This document shows, piece by piece, positions 23,899 through 35,600 of a DNA stretch of 64,000 nt. Every line of letters starts with the position of its first letter. Within the stretch, counting starts at the first letter, position 1. Source of the DNA: Ornithinibacillus salinisoli (GTDB lineage: Bacteria; Bacillota; Bacilli; Bacillales; Amphibacillaceae); the NCBI RefSeq assembly GCF_042682545.1, contig NZ_JBHUHQ010000015.1. One strand, written 5' to 3'. A program made the position numbers and the translations under genes. The notes under the pieces were generated by a model. It saw nothing but the letters and a program-made list of their open reading frames with translations. It searched no databases and was not told the DNA's origin.

Positions 23899-24403
23899 AT
23901 TCGACAGGCATCTTATCTTCCTGCTAGAGACTTCCATTATCGAAAAGACTAGTTATGCTTGTAGTTTGTACAAACTTTTCAAAACTTTAAACGTAAAGAA
24001 ATGTGGTTTCTGACTATTTTACAGAAAAAGACTTATATAAGCTTACCCTTTTTGGAGGAGAAGATGTAATAAGTAGCGATACGGAAAATTCATTATTCGA
24101 GTTACTTCAATAAAAAATATTTAAAGAACTCGTCTACTGAGACGAGTCTTTTTTGTATGCTATCGATAATGATTTACAAATTCTGTATCCCGTTAAAGGG
24201 ATATTTTGTAAAAAAACCATAAAATCTCCCTAAGAAAATTGTAGAAAAAACTAGAAAACATAGGTCAAAAGCAGTATATTTTAAAATTTCTAAATTTTTA
24301 TATAGTTTTATGGAGGAAAAATCAGAATAATGTAGAAACATTAGTACTGGAAGGTGGATTTCATAAAAATCAAAAAACGTAAAAACATAAAAGGAGTGAA
24401 TAC
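23899..24403. other. Gap with a short gene remnant and a terminator
   Basis: A 35-codon stretch (about 24005-24112), closed by stops on both sides, reads SDYFTEKDLYKLTLFGGEDV then ISSDTENSLFELLQ. It looks like the C-terminal end of a lost gene, with no start or ribosome site; I do not know the family. It is followed by a clear terminator at 24127-24154 (ACTCGTCT/AGACGAGT, six T), which supports an old 3' end. From 24160 to 24403 there is only AT-rich leader with SD-like GGAGG (24312-24316) and GGAAGGTGG (24349-24357). Confidence 0.45.
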
Positions 24404-27400
24404 ATGAGACAGAAACGAGAAATGCGGTCTTTATTAGCTTTATTTTTATCCTTTCTATTAATCTTCAGTACCCTTATCCCTCTAGTTGAAGCGGAAGAAC
24501 AAGGTAAGTCGAATAAAATGTCTGAAAAAAAAGCATCAGTAAGTGATGAGGTTTATGACGCATTTAAAGAAAGGGAGTATGTTGAGATTTTAGTAGAGAT
24601 GAAGGAGCAAGTAGATACGTCAGAGGTTGCGAGGCAATCAAAATATAAACAAAAACAAAATCTACTTTCATCCAAAGCGAAACAAGTAACTAGGGATGCC
24701 GTAGTCGATTCCCTAAAACAAACAGCAGAAAAAACGCAAAAGAATTTACTCGATCAACTTGCTACAAGTCCACAAGTAGAAGATATAAAAAGTTTTTATA
24801 TTATGAACGTGGTCTATGTAAAGGGAACAAAAGAGGTGGTCGATCGAATAAAGAAAAATCCTGAAGTAAAAAGGATTACTCTGGATAAGAAGATTGAAGT
24901 CGACTGGCCGACAATCTCTAAAAATAAACAAGAGGAAATGCTTTCAAAAGCGGATAACAATTACCAAGCAAATGGTGATGATCCCAGTGTTGAGTGGAAT
25001 ATCGATCACATTGACGCCCCTCAAGTTTGGAATGAATACGGTGTAGATGGTAGTGGAGTAGTTGTAGGTACCATTGACACGGGAGCGCATTGGACACATG
25101 AAGCATTAAAGGGAAGCTGGCGTGGGTACAACTCATTAGACCCTAACAATCCGAATCCAACAGGGAATTGGTTTGATGCTGTTGAAGGTCAGGGTATGCC
25201 GTATGATATATCCCAACCTCATGGGACACATGTTTTAGGAACTATTTTAGGTCAAGAACCAAATGGCGAAAATAAAATTGGTGTAGCACCTGGGGCGAAA
25301 TGGATTGCAGCAAGAGCATTTACGGTAGATGGTGGGCAACAATCCTGGTTACTTGCAGCGGGACAATTTATGTTAGCACCAAATGATGACCCTAGTCTTG
25401 CACCGGATATTATCAATAACTCCTGGGGTGGAGGGCCAGGTATTGATGAATGGTATCGACCAATGGTACAGGCATGGAGAGATGCTGAAATCCTTCCTGT
25501 TTTTGCCGCTGGAAATGATTACCCAGCAAAGGTAGCGGCTCCTGCTAACTATCCTGAAAGCTATGCAGTTGGTGCTACTGATATGAACAATCTGCGAGGG
25601 AACTTTTCCAATGTAGGACCAGGTCCGTATAATGGTGATTTAAAACCAGATATTGCGGCACCAGGTGTCAATATAAGATCATCTGTACCAGGTGGCTACC
25701 AAGGTGGATGGAATGGGACATCTATGGCAACTCCGCATATTTCGGGAGTTGCAGCATTGTTGCGTTCAGTAGATGGGTCATTAACAGTGGATGAGCTTGA
25801 AGAGATTATGAATAGTACTGCAACACCATTGACGGATAATCAATATCCAGACACACCAAACTTTGGATATGGTAATGGCCTCGTAAATGCTTATGGAGCA
25901 GTATCTACTGTTGCTTCAGGAGTTGGTGGCATAACCGGTACCGTCTTAAAAGAAGGTAATGATGAAGAGCCGCCAGAAATGACTCATGAAGCTAATTTAT
26001 TTACTTATCAAAGTTTGGATTTTCAATTAGAAGCTCAAGTTAGAGATAATATTTCTGTTGTAAAAACGGAACTATACGTAAGGCAGGAAGAAACAGTTGA
26101 TTGGGAAATTGTGGAATTTGAAAATGTAGGTGGAAACTATTTAGATGGTCATTACGAAATTACTGTTCCATCAGATTTTGTGGAGGTTCCTGGATTTCAG
26201 TACATGATAAAGGCGACAGATTTTAGTGGGAATGTCACGGAAACGGATATTTACAATGTAGAGGTGGCATTTGGAATAGACCCTAGCGAATCATTTGACC
26301 ATAGTTTTGAATCAGAGCTAGAAGGAATGTTGCTTACAGAAGATTGGCAGAGAGGAGTCCCGATAGTGGGGCCAGTTCCAACAGATGGAGAAAATGTTGT
26401 CGGAACGAATCTAGAAGGTAATTACTCCAGTCAATCCGAAAGTTTCCTACAGCTTCCTCCATTAGATTTAAGGAATGTAGAAGCGGCTTCATTATCAATG
26501 AAGCATTGGTTTGATATTGAATATACGTATGATTATGGAACAATTTATGTAACTGACGATATTCATTCAGAAGAATGGTATGAGGTGGAGTCTTTTTCAG
26601 GAAGAGAAAGAGAATGGAAGGACTTCACTGTTGATTTATCAAATTATGCCAATTCTGAAAACCAGGTTTTCATAGCTTTCTTACTAGAAACGGATAATCA
26701 AGTTAATCATTCAGGTTGGTATCTGGATGAACTATCCATTTCCGATTCAGCAATTGGAGGAAGTACAATTTCGGAAGAAGCAGTAAAAATTAATGACCTA
26801 ATTACAGATGATAGTTCAATAGATAGTAGTTCAACTATCTATAATGTTCCAGAGGGATTGCCGGCAGAAGCTACAGTGACGGTTGTAGAAACTGGTAAAA
26901 CAACAAAAACAAGTCTTCGCGATGGTTCCTACAATATTCTTCATAGTCCCACTAATGGAGAAAGCTATACATTGCAAGTGGAGGCGTATGGTTATTATTC
27001 CCAGGAAGTTGAATTTGAACTAGGTGAGGAAGAGACAATAGAAGAAAACTTCCTTCTCCAGGAGATTCCAAAAGGTGAGATTGAGGTAACTGTAGTAGAC
27101 CAAAATCAAATGCCGTTGGAAGGTGTGAGTATAGAAGTATTAGAGGATAGTAGAATTTCATCTACAGTTACAGATAGTAACGGCGTAAGTACACTTAGCA
27201 ATGTACTTGAGGGAAGCTATACATTACGGGTTGCATTGGATAACTATCAATTTGAACAAGTTGCAATAGATGTTGTTGGAGGAGAAACAACACAACTAGA
27301 TGTCGAGTTAAATCGTTTTCCAGGAAACGCCATTAAATATGATGATGGAATTCCTGATAATGCACGGGTATTCAATGAAGCTGGCTATGGATTTGTCACG

Positions 27401-29482
27401 AAAATGACTCCAGATCAATTCGCGTTTGTCACAGGGGCAAGCTTTTATTTATGGGGAGAGGATTGGCCATATCCTGGCGGTAATGAATTTTCCGTCACAA
27501 TTTATGACAGTGATGAAGATGGTAATCCAGGGCAACGTGTATTTGAACCAAAATCAGTTGAAGGAATCCGAGGAGAATGGAACTACGTTGATTTAAATGA
27601 GTATAATTTTAAGACCGATCAAGACTATTATGTCGTCATGCTTCAAACGAATGAATCTACTCAATCTCCGGGAATAGGCGTTGATGAGAGTGGACCATTT
27701 TCCGATCGAACCTACATTGTCGATAATACAGGAACGTTTGATAAATTGGGGGAGCAATATGGCAACTTTATGATTCGCTCCCATGTGGAATATGTAACAA
27801 GTGCACCGGTGTTAGATGATACGTCAAATATTAATTATACGAATGAAGATAGCTATGAAGTAACTGGTAGCGTTACAGAGGATGGATTAGTAACAATTTA
27901 CAATAAAGGTGTAGAAGTTAACACCGGTGAATCAAGCAATAATGCGTTCAGCTTCAGAGTACCGTTACAAGAAGGGGAAAATACAATTACAGCTACGGTT
28001 ACAAATAATGGGATAGAATCAGATGCTTCAGAAGTGTTAATTGTAGTGCAAGATGTTACAGATCCGGAACTTAATGTACAGTCCCTCCCTACCAGTACCA
28101 ATGAAGAGACGATAGTACTTTATGGTGACGTTAGTGATCCGAATTTAGATGGTGTTATGGTCAATGGTGATCGTATTGAGGTTAAAGAAGACAGTAGCTT
28201 TGAATATGAAATACAGCTTTCAGAAGGACATAATAGTGTGAATGTAGTAGGTATTGACCTAGCTGGAAATAGTACCGAAACAACACTGGGGGTTGAGCTA
28301 GATACAATTGCACCAGAAATAATACGTATCACTCCAAATGAGGATGAGTATCTAATACCAGGTGAAGCACTGACTGTTTCCGTGACTACTGATACGAGTG
28401 AAGGAACTGCAACAATTGTTGTCAAAGATGAAGACGAAAATACAGTTGATGAGCTATCGATGGTAGAAGTAGAACCAACTATTTATGAGGCAGAATGGAC
28501 ACCATCCGATAATATATCTCAAGCTACTCTCCATTTAGAACTAGAAGATCGAGCTGGGAATAAATCGAATGCAAAGACTGACGGTGTAATATATGTCGGA
28601 GATCAAATAGCTAGAATTTATGGTGAAAATAGATATGAAACAGCAGTAGAAATAAGCAGACTTGGTTGGTCCACATCAGATACTGTTATTTTGGCTAGAG
28701 GGGATGTATATGCCGACGCTTTAGCAGGAATACCGTTAGCGCATCAACTAGATGCACCAGTATTATTAACCCAGTCAACTAAATTAAACGAAATAACCAA
28801 GAATGAATTAGAGCGTCTTCAAGCAAAGAAAGTAATAATATTAGGCGGAAAAATGGCGATTGATAAGCAAGTAGAGAACGAATTAATAGATTCTGGTCTA
28901 GAAGTAGATAGAATTGCTGGTGAGAAAAGGGCAGAAACAGCAAAATTAATAGCCGAAAAATTGAATTTTGATACCAATCAAGCAATTGTTGTGAATGGAT
29001 GGAATTTTCCAGATGCGTTATCCGTAGCAACTTTTGCAGCAACAGAGGAAATTCCTATTCTACTTTCAAGCAAGGATGATCTGCCTACAGCAACAGTGGA
29101 TTTTATCGGAGCTAATAACGTAATTGAAACGATTGTTGTAGGAGGACCATCCGCTGTAGATAGTAAGGTATTGGACCTATTACCGAATCCAATCCGCATT
29201 AGTGGGTCTGACCGCTATCAAACTAATATAGCATTGTTTAATTACTTTCTACCTCAGACTTCAACTGTTTATGTTGCTACTGGAAAGAAATTTGCTGATG
29301 CATTAACAGGTGCGACCTTATCGGCAAAACATAGAGCAGGAATTTTATTAACTAATGATAAAGTTCCAGAGGGTACCAAAGAGTTCTTGCAAGAACAAGA
29401 TGTCAAGCACTTACGAATTCTTGGTGGACCTGAAGCAGTTTCTGATGAAGTGTATGAGGAATTGGAAAATCTACTAAACTAG
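24404..29482 (+). CDS. Secreted S8 (bacillopeptidase F-like) protease with three cell-wall-binding type 2 repeats
   Basis: The 1692-residue precursor has a signal peptide (1-30), an I9-type propeptide (about 50-165) and a subtilisin domain with Asp225 (GTIDTGAHW), His273 (HGTHVLG), oxyanion Asn in INNSWGGG and Ser440 (GTSMATPH). An immune-inhibitor/MAM-like beta domain follows (about 625-790: SMKHWFDIEYTYDYGTIYV), then carboxypeptidase-regulatory-like and Ig-like domains (800-1400). The C-terminus has three CWB2 repeats (IYGENRYETAVEISRLGW; RIAGEKRAETAKLIAEKL; ISGSDRYQTNIALFNYFL) that hold proteins on the wall non-covalently. Bpr of B. subtilis shares the S8/InhA-like order but, to my knowledge, not the CWB2 end. 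ATG 24404 follows AAAAGGAGTG. Confidence 0.9.
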   Translation: MRQKREMRSLLALFLSFLLIFSTLIPLVEAEEQGKSNKMSEKKASVSDEVYDAFKEREYVEILVEMKEQVDTSEVARQSKYKQKQNLLSSKAKQVTRDAVVDSLKQTAEKTQKNLLDQLATSPQVEDIKSFYIMNVVYVKGTKEVVDRIKKNPEVKRITLDKKIEVDWPTISKNKQEEMLSKADNNYQANGDDPSVEWNIDHIDAPQVWNEYGVDGSGVVVGTIDTGAHWTHEALKGSWRGYNSLDPNNPNPTGNWFDAVEGQGMPYDISQPHGTHVLGTILGQEPNGENKIGVAPGAKWIAARAFTVDGGQQSWLLAAGQFMLAPNDDPSLAPDIINNSWGGGPGIDEWYRPMVQAWRDAEILPVFAAGNDYPAKVAAPANYPESYAVGATDMNNLRGNFSNVGPGPYNGDLKPDIAAPGVNIRSSVPGGYQGGWNGTSMATPHISGVAALLRSVDGSLTVDELEEIMNSTATPLTDNQYPDTPNFGYGNGLVNAYGAVSTVASGVGGITGTVLKEGNDEEPPEMTHEANLFTYQSLDFQLEAQVRDNISVVKTELYVRQEETVDWEIVEFENVGGNYLDGHYEITVPSDFVEVPGFQYMIKATDFSGNVTETDIYNVEVAFGIDPSESFDHSFESELEGMLLTEDWQRGVPIVGPVPTDGENVVGTNLEGNYSSQSESFLQLPPLDLRNVEAASLSMKHWFDIEYTYDYGTIYVTDDIHSEEWYEVESFSGREREWKDFTVDLSNYANSENQVFIAFLLETDNQVNHSGWYLDELSISDSAIGGSTISEEAVKINDLITDDSSIDSSSTIYNVPEGLPAEATVTVVETGKTTKTSLRDGSYNILHSPTNGESYTLQVEAYGYYSQEVEFELGEEETIEENFLLQEIPKGEIEVTVVDQNQMPLEGVSIEVLEDSRISSTVTDSNGVSTLSNVLEGSYTLRVALDNYQFEQVAIDVVGGETTQLDVELNRFPGNAIKYDDGIPDNARVFNEAGYGFVTKMTPDQFAFVTGASFYLWGEDWPYPGGNEFSVTIYDSDEDGNPGQRVFEPKSVEGIRGEWNYVDLNEYNFKTDQDYYVVMLQTNESTQSPGIGVDESGPFSDRTYIVDNTGTFDKLGEQYGNFMIRSHVEYVTSAPVLDDTSNINYTNEDSYEVTGSVTEDGLVTIYNKGVEVNTGESSNNAFSFRVPLQEGENTITATVTNNGIESDASEVLIVVQDVTDPELNVQSLPTSTNEETIVLYGDVSDPNLDGVMVNGDRIEVKEDSSFEYEIQLSEGHNSVNVVGIDLAGNSTETTLGVELDTIAPEIIRITPNEDEYLIPGEALTVSVTTDTSEGTATIVVKDEDENTVDELSMVEVEPTIYEAEWTPSDNISQATLHLELEDRAGNKSNAKTDGVIYVGDQIARIYGENRYETAVEISRLGWSTSDTVILARGDVYADALAGIPLAHQLDAPVLLTQSTKLNEITKNELERLQAKKVIILGGKMAIDKQVENELIDSGLEVDRIAGEKRAETAKLIAEKLNFDTNQAIVVNGWNFPDALSVATFAATEEIPILLSSKDDLPTATVDFIGANNVIETIVVGGPSAVDSKVLDLLPNPIRISGSDRYQTNIALFNYFLPQTSTVYVATGKKFADALTGATLSAKHRAGILLTNDKVPEGTKEFLQEQDVKHLRILGGPEAVSDEVYEELENLLN

Positions 29483-29491
29483 TTTATTCAA

Positions 29492-29528
29492 TGGATTAGG
29501 AATCGACTATTTGCCGATTCCCTATCCA
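29492..29528 (+). terminator. Hairpin after the first protease gene
   Basis: TGGATTAGGAATCG (29492-29505) pairs with CGATTCCCTATCCA (29514-29528) with one bulge. The T tail is poor, so some read-through into the next protease gene is possible. Confidence 0.6.
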
Positions 29529-29551
29529 CTCTTATAAAAGTATAAAGTTTT

Positions 29552-29613
29552 AAGGAGGTGTTATCCATTTGTTCTTCATAGCGAGAAAGGGGGAATTTTA
29601 TATCAAGAAATAA
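29552..29613 (+). other. SD-led 14-codon frame in the leader of the giant protease
   Basis: TAAGGAGGTG (29551-29560) is followed eight bases on by TTG, which opens a 14-codon frame (FFIARKGEFYIKK after the start) ending TAA 29611-29613. It may be a leader peptide or just a ribosome-binding stabiliser; similar SD-like sequences precede the other big exported-protein genes of this window. Confidence 0.3.
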
Positions 29614-29670
29614 TAATTATCCAAATCAACTATTTTTAGTAAGCAAAAATAAAACATGGAGGTTATTAGC

Positions 29671-32600
29671 TTGAGTCGTAGTCGAAAGAAAAGGTTTAGG
29701 AAAAGGATTTCATTATTTTTAATAATTCTGCTCATGACTTCAATGATATTACCTCAGTATAGTAGTGCACAAACTTCTACACCAGAACTTAGCGTAGAGG
29801 ATGAAATTAAACTAGAAAAGAAAAAAGAAAATGAAGTAGAGAAACAATTAGAAACGGGAAAAAGTAGTAACGATTCATCCACAGCCACTATTTCGAGTTT
29901 GGTAGATGGCCTAGAATTTGAGGAAGTACAAGCTGCCGAAGAACAAGAAGAGTTTGTAATGGATGGAAAAGTAGATACTAAGATTGTTAATCTACTTGAT
30001 GAATCAGAAACTGCGAATGTAATTATTAGATTAAAAGACAAAGTTGACATGGATAATTTATTTAGCAGTTTATCTGATGTAAACAGAAAAGACGACCGAA
30101 CAGAATCGGTTGTAAACAGCTTACAGCGAGTTGCTGATGAATCACAAGGAAATCTAGTAACCCAGTTAGAAAGCTTAGAAAAAGATAATAAAGTAAGTAA
30201 TATCAAACAATTTTGGGTGTTCAATGGTGTTACTGCCACTATTTCAAAAGGGGCACTGGATGAGATTGCCCAAAGAGATGATGTAGAAAAAATCACCTTA
30301 GATGTGGAAATTCAAGCTCCTGAATTTAAGGTAGAAAATACAAAACCTCGCCTGCCTGAATGGGGACTGGAAAAAATCTTTGCTACAAAGGTTTGGGGAG
30401 AATATGACCTCCAGGGTGAAGGTGTTGTAGTTGGAATCATGGATACAGGTGTTCAAGGAGATCATGAAGCGCTTCGTCAAAACTATCGTGGTCGTGACGG
30501 AAATCATCAATATTCTTGGATAGATTTATCTGGTCATGATTATTCGGAGCCAACAGATGGAAATGGTCATGGGACACATGTAGCCGGAACAGCTGTAGGT
30601 GGAGGAGAAGGTGAGCCGGTAGGCGTTGCTCCTGGTGCAGAGTGGATTGCTGCAAAAATCTTTAATGACGGGGGAGGTACAACAGCATCTGCTATACATG
30701 AAGCATTTGAGTGGTTTTTAGCTCCTGGTGGAGATCCATCAATGGCGCCAGATGTTGTAAATAATTCATGGGGAAGTGCGGATACGTATCGTACCGAGTT
30801 TTTAGAAGGTGTACAAGCCTGGGTAGCTGCTGGGATTTTTCCACTTTTTGCTGCTGGTAATGATGGGCCTGGTGCAGGAACAATAGGTTCTCCAGCAAGC
30901 TTTCCAGAATCATTTGCAATCGGTGCAACAGATCGCTATGACCAAATAGCATCGTTCTCAAGCCGTGGTCCAGTATACTGGACAAATGAAGATGGGGAAG
31001 AAGAATATCATGTAAAACCTGAAGTGTCTGCTCCAGGGCATGAGATTTATTCCTCGTTACCTGATGGTGGGTATGGGACCTTAAGTGGTACTTCGATGGC
31101 AACACCGCATGTAGCAGGTGCAATCGCACTTATTTTAGATAGTAATCCTGATTTATCAATTGATGATGTAATGAATTTATTGGAAGGAACAGCTCGTACG
31201 GAAGCACATATGGGTGAACTTCCTAATGATAATTTTGGACATGGTATTGTTAATGTGTATCAAGCGGTCACAGAAGCTGCTTATGCAGGGGATGTAACAG
31301 GTACTTTAACCGATGAAGAAGGAAACCCTATCGAAGGTATGGTATCGGTACCTAAAGAAGATATTCATGTTGCCATTGGTGAGGATGGAGTCTTTGACTT
31401 CAAACTTCGCGAAGGGCTTCATGAAGTTGAGGTCACTTCATTTGGTTATCATACAAAAACAGTGACTGTTGAAATCGTGAAAGGTGAAACTAAAGAAAAT
31501 AATTGGTCGTTGGAAATAGCGGAACGTTACGATGTAACAGGTACCGTATCATTTGAAAATGACAATCCAGCTGCTTTTGCATATGTTCGTGTGAAAGATA
31601 CACCACTTAACACATTTAGAACAAATGCAGACGGAGAATTTACAATTCCTAGTATCCCAGAGGATGAATATACCATTGTTATCAGTGGTAAAGGATTAAA
31701 ACAAGTCACGGAAACAGTTGTCGTCAATCGAAATGTCCAGCTAAATGTAAAAGTAGAGGGAATTACGATTGAAGCGGAAGAAGATTGGACAACTTCGAAA
31801 AATAATAATGCTCGGAATGCGGTAACGGATGCAGAAGTAGACGCAGAAAATTTAATAGAGAATTGGTCTTATCAAACACCAGGACAGGTTATCTTTAGCT
31901 CACCGGTCATCGCAGAAGGTAAAGTCGTATTTACAACAGACCGTGGAAATATTGTTGTATTAGATCAGCATACAGGTGAAGAAATTTGGACAATAGGTAC
32001 TGGTAATACGAACCGATCGACGCCGACTGTTGTAGATGGAGTCGTTTATGTTGCGGGCGGTGGGGATTACTCGATCCATGCCATTGAATTAGAAACAGGA
32101 ATGAAGAAATGGACAGCTGAAGTAGATTATCCAGCTGTTTATGAAGCACCAATTTATCATGATGGTGTACTTTACATTTCCTCGTATATGGATGAAAATG
32201 CAAAAACAATTGCATTAGACGCAGAAACTGGAAACCAAATTTGGGAGCAAGAAATAGGGGATGGTGCCTTTTTCGGAGCGGTATTAGGAAGCGATAGTTT
32301 GTATGTCGGTACCTATGATTCGAAGACCCTAAGTTCTTTGGCGCTTGAAGATGGTTCCATAAATTGGCAAGTTACACTAGAAAGTGAAGGGTTTCCTGCT
32401 AACCCAGTATTTAAAGATGGTGTAATTTATGCATCAACTTCAAATTTTGATAATGAATCAGGTACTTTAAGAGCATTTGATTCAGAAACAGGTGAAGAAT
32501 TATGGAGTGCTAGTGGGATTGGTAACTCCGAGGCTGGTTCACCAATCGTCTTTGATGATCTTGTCATCGTAACTTCAGCTGTACATCCGATTATTAAAGC

Positions 32601-35600
32601 GTTTAATAAAGAAGATGGGGACCTTGTTTGGGAAGTAGAGAATGGAAGCACGATTGTAAACACGGGAGCTGTTTCTGGTAATGGACAGTTGTTTGTAACG
32701 GATCTGGCTTCCAAGTTAAATGTGTATGACGTATATGCAGGAGAAAAGCTATACACATACAACTTACGTGATGTAAGTACCGCAGGGGTAGCATTGACGG
32801 ATGGTCAGGTTGTAACTGCGGATTATAGCGAAGTAACTAGCTTTAATTCACCGGGAACAGTGGTGGGTAATATTGTGGATACAAATGGAAATCCAGTTCA
32901 AGCAAGAGTGGAAATCATGGAAACTGGTGAATTTGTAGAAGCGGATACTGATGGAAATTACTCATTACAGACACGTCCTGGAAATTATACACTAAAAGTT
33001 ATGGCTTATGGTTATAAGCAAATAGTGGAGGAAGTTAATGTAATATCTGGATATGAAATAGCAAAAGATTATGAGCTTGAAATTGCAGATGCCGGTTCAC
33101 TTACAGGTCAAATAGTTGATGAGGGAACTGGTGATCCGCTTGAAGGTGTTACAGTAACAGTAGAGAATACACCACTTGATACACCAACAGGTGCGAATGG
33201 TTCATTCTATTTTGATGAAGTATTTGAAGGAACATATGAAGTAACATTAGCATTGCCAGGATATGTTGCAGATACTATTACTGTTACGATTGAAGCTGGG
33301 GAGGAGACTGAATTAACACAAAGTCTTTCTAAAGTTGAAGTAGCAGTACTGCATGATATGGATGGACAAATTGTCCGTTTCTTAAATAATAACCAAATAT
33401 CTGCTGAAGAACATGACTGGGAAATCATCGACAATATCGGAAATTTTGAAGTAGTGTATTTAAATGGTGCCTATACATCTGATGGTCCGAAACCGACAGA
33501 AGAACAAATTCTCGATATTATCGCTGCTGCTAAAGAGCATGATGTAAGCCTTGTATTCGCAGATACTTGGGGTCCAAGCTATGGTTCTATAAAGTATTTA
33601 TCCGATTATACAGGTGATCCAGCTCAAGAGGGGTCTGACACGTCGTCTATTAATAATGTCATTCTTCAGGTTGATGAAGAGCATCCTATTCTTGATGGGA
33701 TTGATTCTGGAGTTACTTATACAACTCTAACGAATGGATATGCAGCATGGTTTAACCAATATTCAGGACGTAATCTTGCTTCAGTTGGTCCGTCTGATGA
33801 AGGGATACAAGGAACAGGTGTAGCTTATAAAGGTGTTACAGAAGAGAGTGCACATCTATTACTATCTACTCATGCAGCATCGCCTTGGGTTTCACCATTT
33901 GATGGCTGGACATCTGTACAGCAGCAGATCTTTCTAAACGGTATCGATTACTTATTAGAGGATGCCCAATTTGGAACAGTTTCAGGTGTCGTCACAGATG
34001 ATGAAGGGAATCCTTTAGAAGGTGTAACGGTCCAAGCAGTAGATACAGGTGTCACAGCGACAACCAGTGAAGATGGAACGTATGAGCTATTACATGATGA
34101 AGGTTCATATGCTGTATCATTTACGAAATCAGGATTTGCGAGTTATGAGGATACGGTTGAATTTACAAAGGGACAGCCTGTCGAGCAAAATGTAGAAATG
34201 TCTGTTTCTAATAGTGGAACCATTTCGGGACAAATTACAAATAGAGTAACTGGTCAACAAGTTCCGTACGTTGAAATAGACTTATATGATCAAGAAGGTA
34301 ACCTTGTCGCTGAAGAAGTAAGTACAACTTCTGGGGCGTATGAAATCACTGGATTGGATGAGGCAACATATACTATGGAGATTGTACTTCGTGATTATGT
34401 TACCTATTCCGAAACATTGCAAGTTGGTGCCGAACCAATTTCATTAAATATAGAACTATATCCTGAACCGAGAGTAGCAACAGTTGGTGACTATAGTTTT
34501 GGTTCGGTTAGAGATGTTTTAAGTGAAGTAGGCATTGAAGCAGAGGAATATGACCTTGCTGGTGCCATGGAAGAGTTGCCTAACTTGGATGTCGTGTTCT
34601 TTAATGAGCAATCAACCTTAAGTGTTACAAAAGAACAGCTAGAGGAGTTTATAGCACTTGCTGATGAGCATGAAGTTAGTGTGATTTACGGTGATACGTA
34701 TTGGTCAGGTTCGGGAATAAATCATCTCGTAGAAAACTTCAACGATCCTGAAACACGTACAACACATCGTGATACAAGTAGTTCAGCAGGATATCTTGTT
34801 GAAGAAACTAATCCTATTTTTGGAGATGCTGAAGCTGATGAATTTGTAGAAATACTTACTCCGTCAGCTAGTAGCGTTGGTTCTTTTGAAGGGTATACCG
34901 GATATACATTGGCAGATATCACACATGGTGGAAATGAAGATACGCATGGCACAGGGGTAGCATACAAACCACGTACTGCGGGAAGTATGGAATTATTAAT
35001 GAGTGGACATGGTACTTCCTTTACACATGGTACAGATGATTATACTGCCAAAGGAAATGAAATACTTCTTAATGCAATCCTTTGGGCGGCATTTATTGAA
35101 TACAATGTTGTTGAAGGATATGTGACAGATGAAGAAGGGAATCCGTTAGATGCTGAAGTGAAAGTAATTGGTGAAATTGAGCAAGAGGCTACAACAGATC
35201 CTGAAACTGGGTACTTTAACATTGGAAGTCTAGATGGTGATTATGAACTAGAAGTCAATTCTTTTGGTTATCAAACCCATACAGAGATTGTAACTGTTGA
35301 TGAAAATCTAGAAGCACTTACAATTGAAATGGTAGTGGATCAAAATGTCGGTTCAATAGCGGGAACCTTTATTGATGAAGACACACTAGAAGGCATTGAA
35401 GATGCGCATATCAATGTTGTTGATCAGCCACGTGAGGCAATAACGAATGTAAGTGGAGATTTTGTTGTTGAACGATTAATGCCTGGTACGTATACGATAG
35501 TGGTTGAAAAAGATGGGTATGTATTACAGGAGTTTGATGTAGATGTTAAAGCCGGTGAGGAGACAACAATCGAACGGACGATGAAGCCATCCCCGACCGT

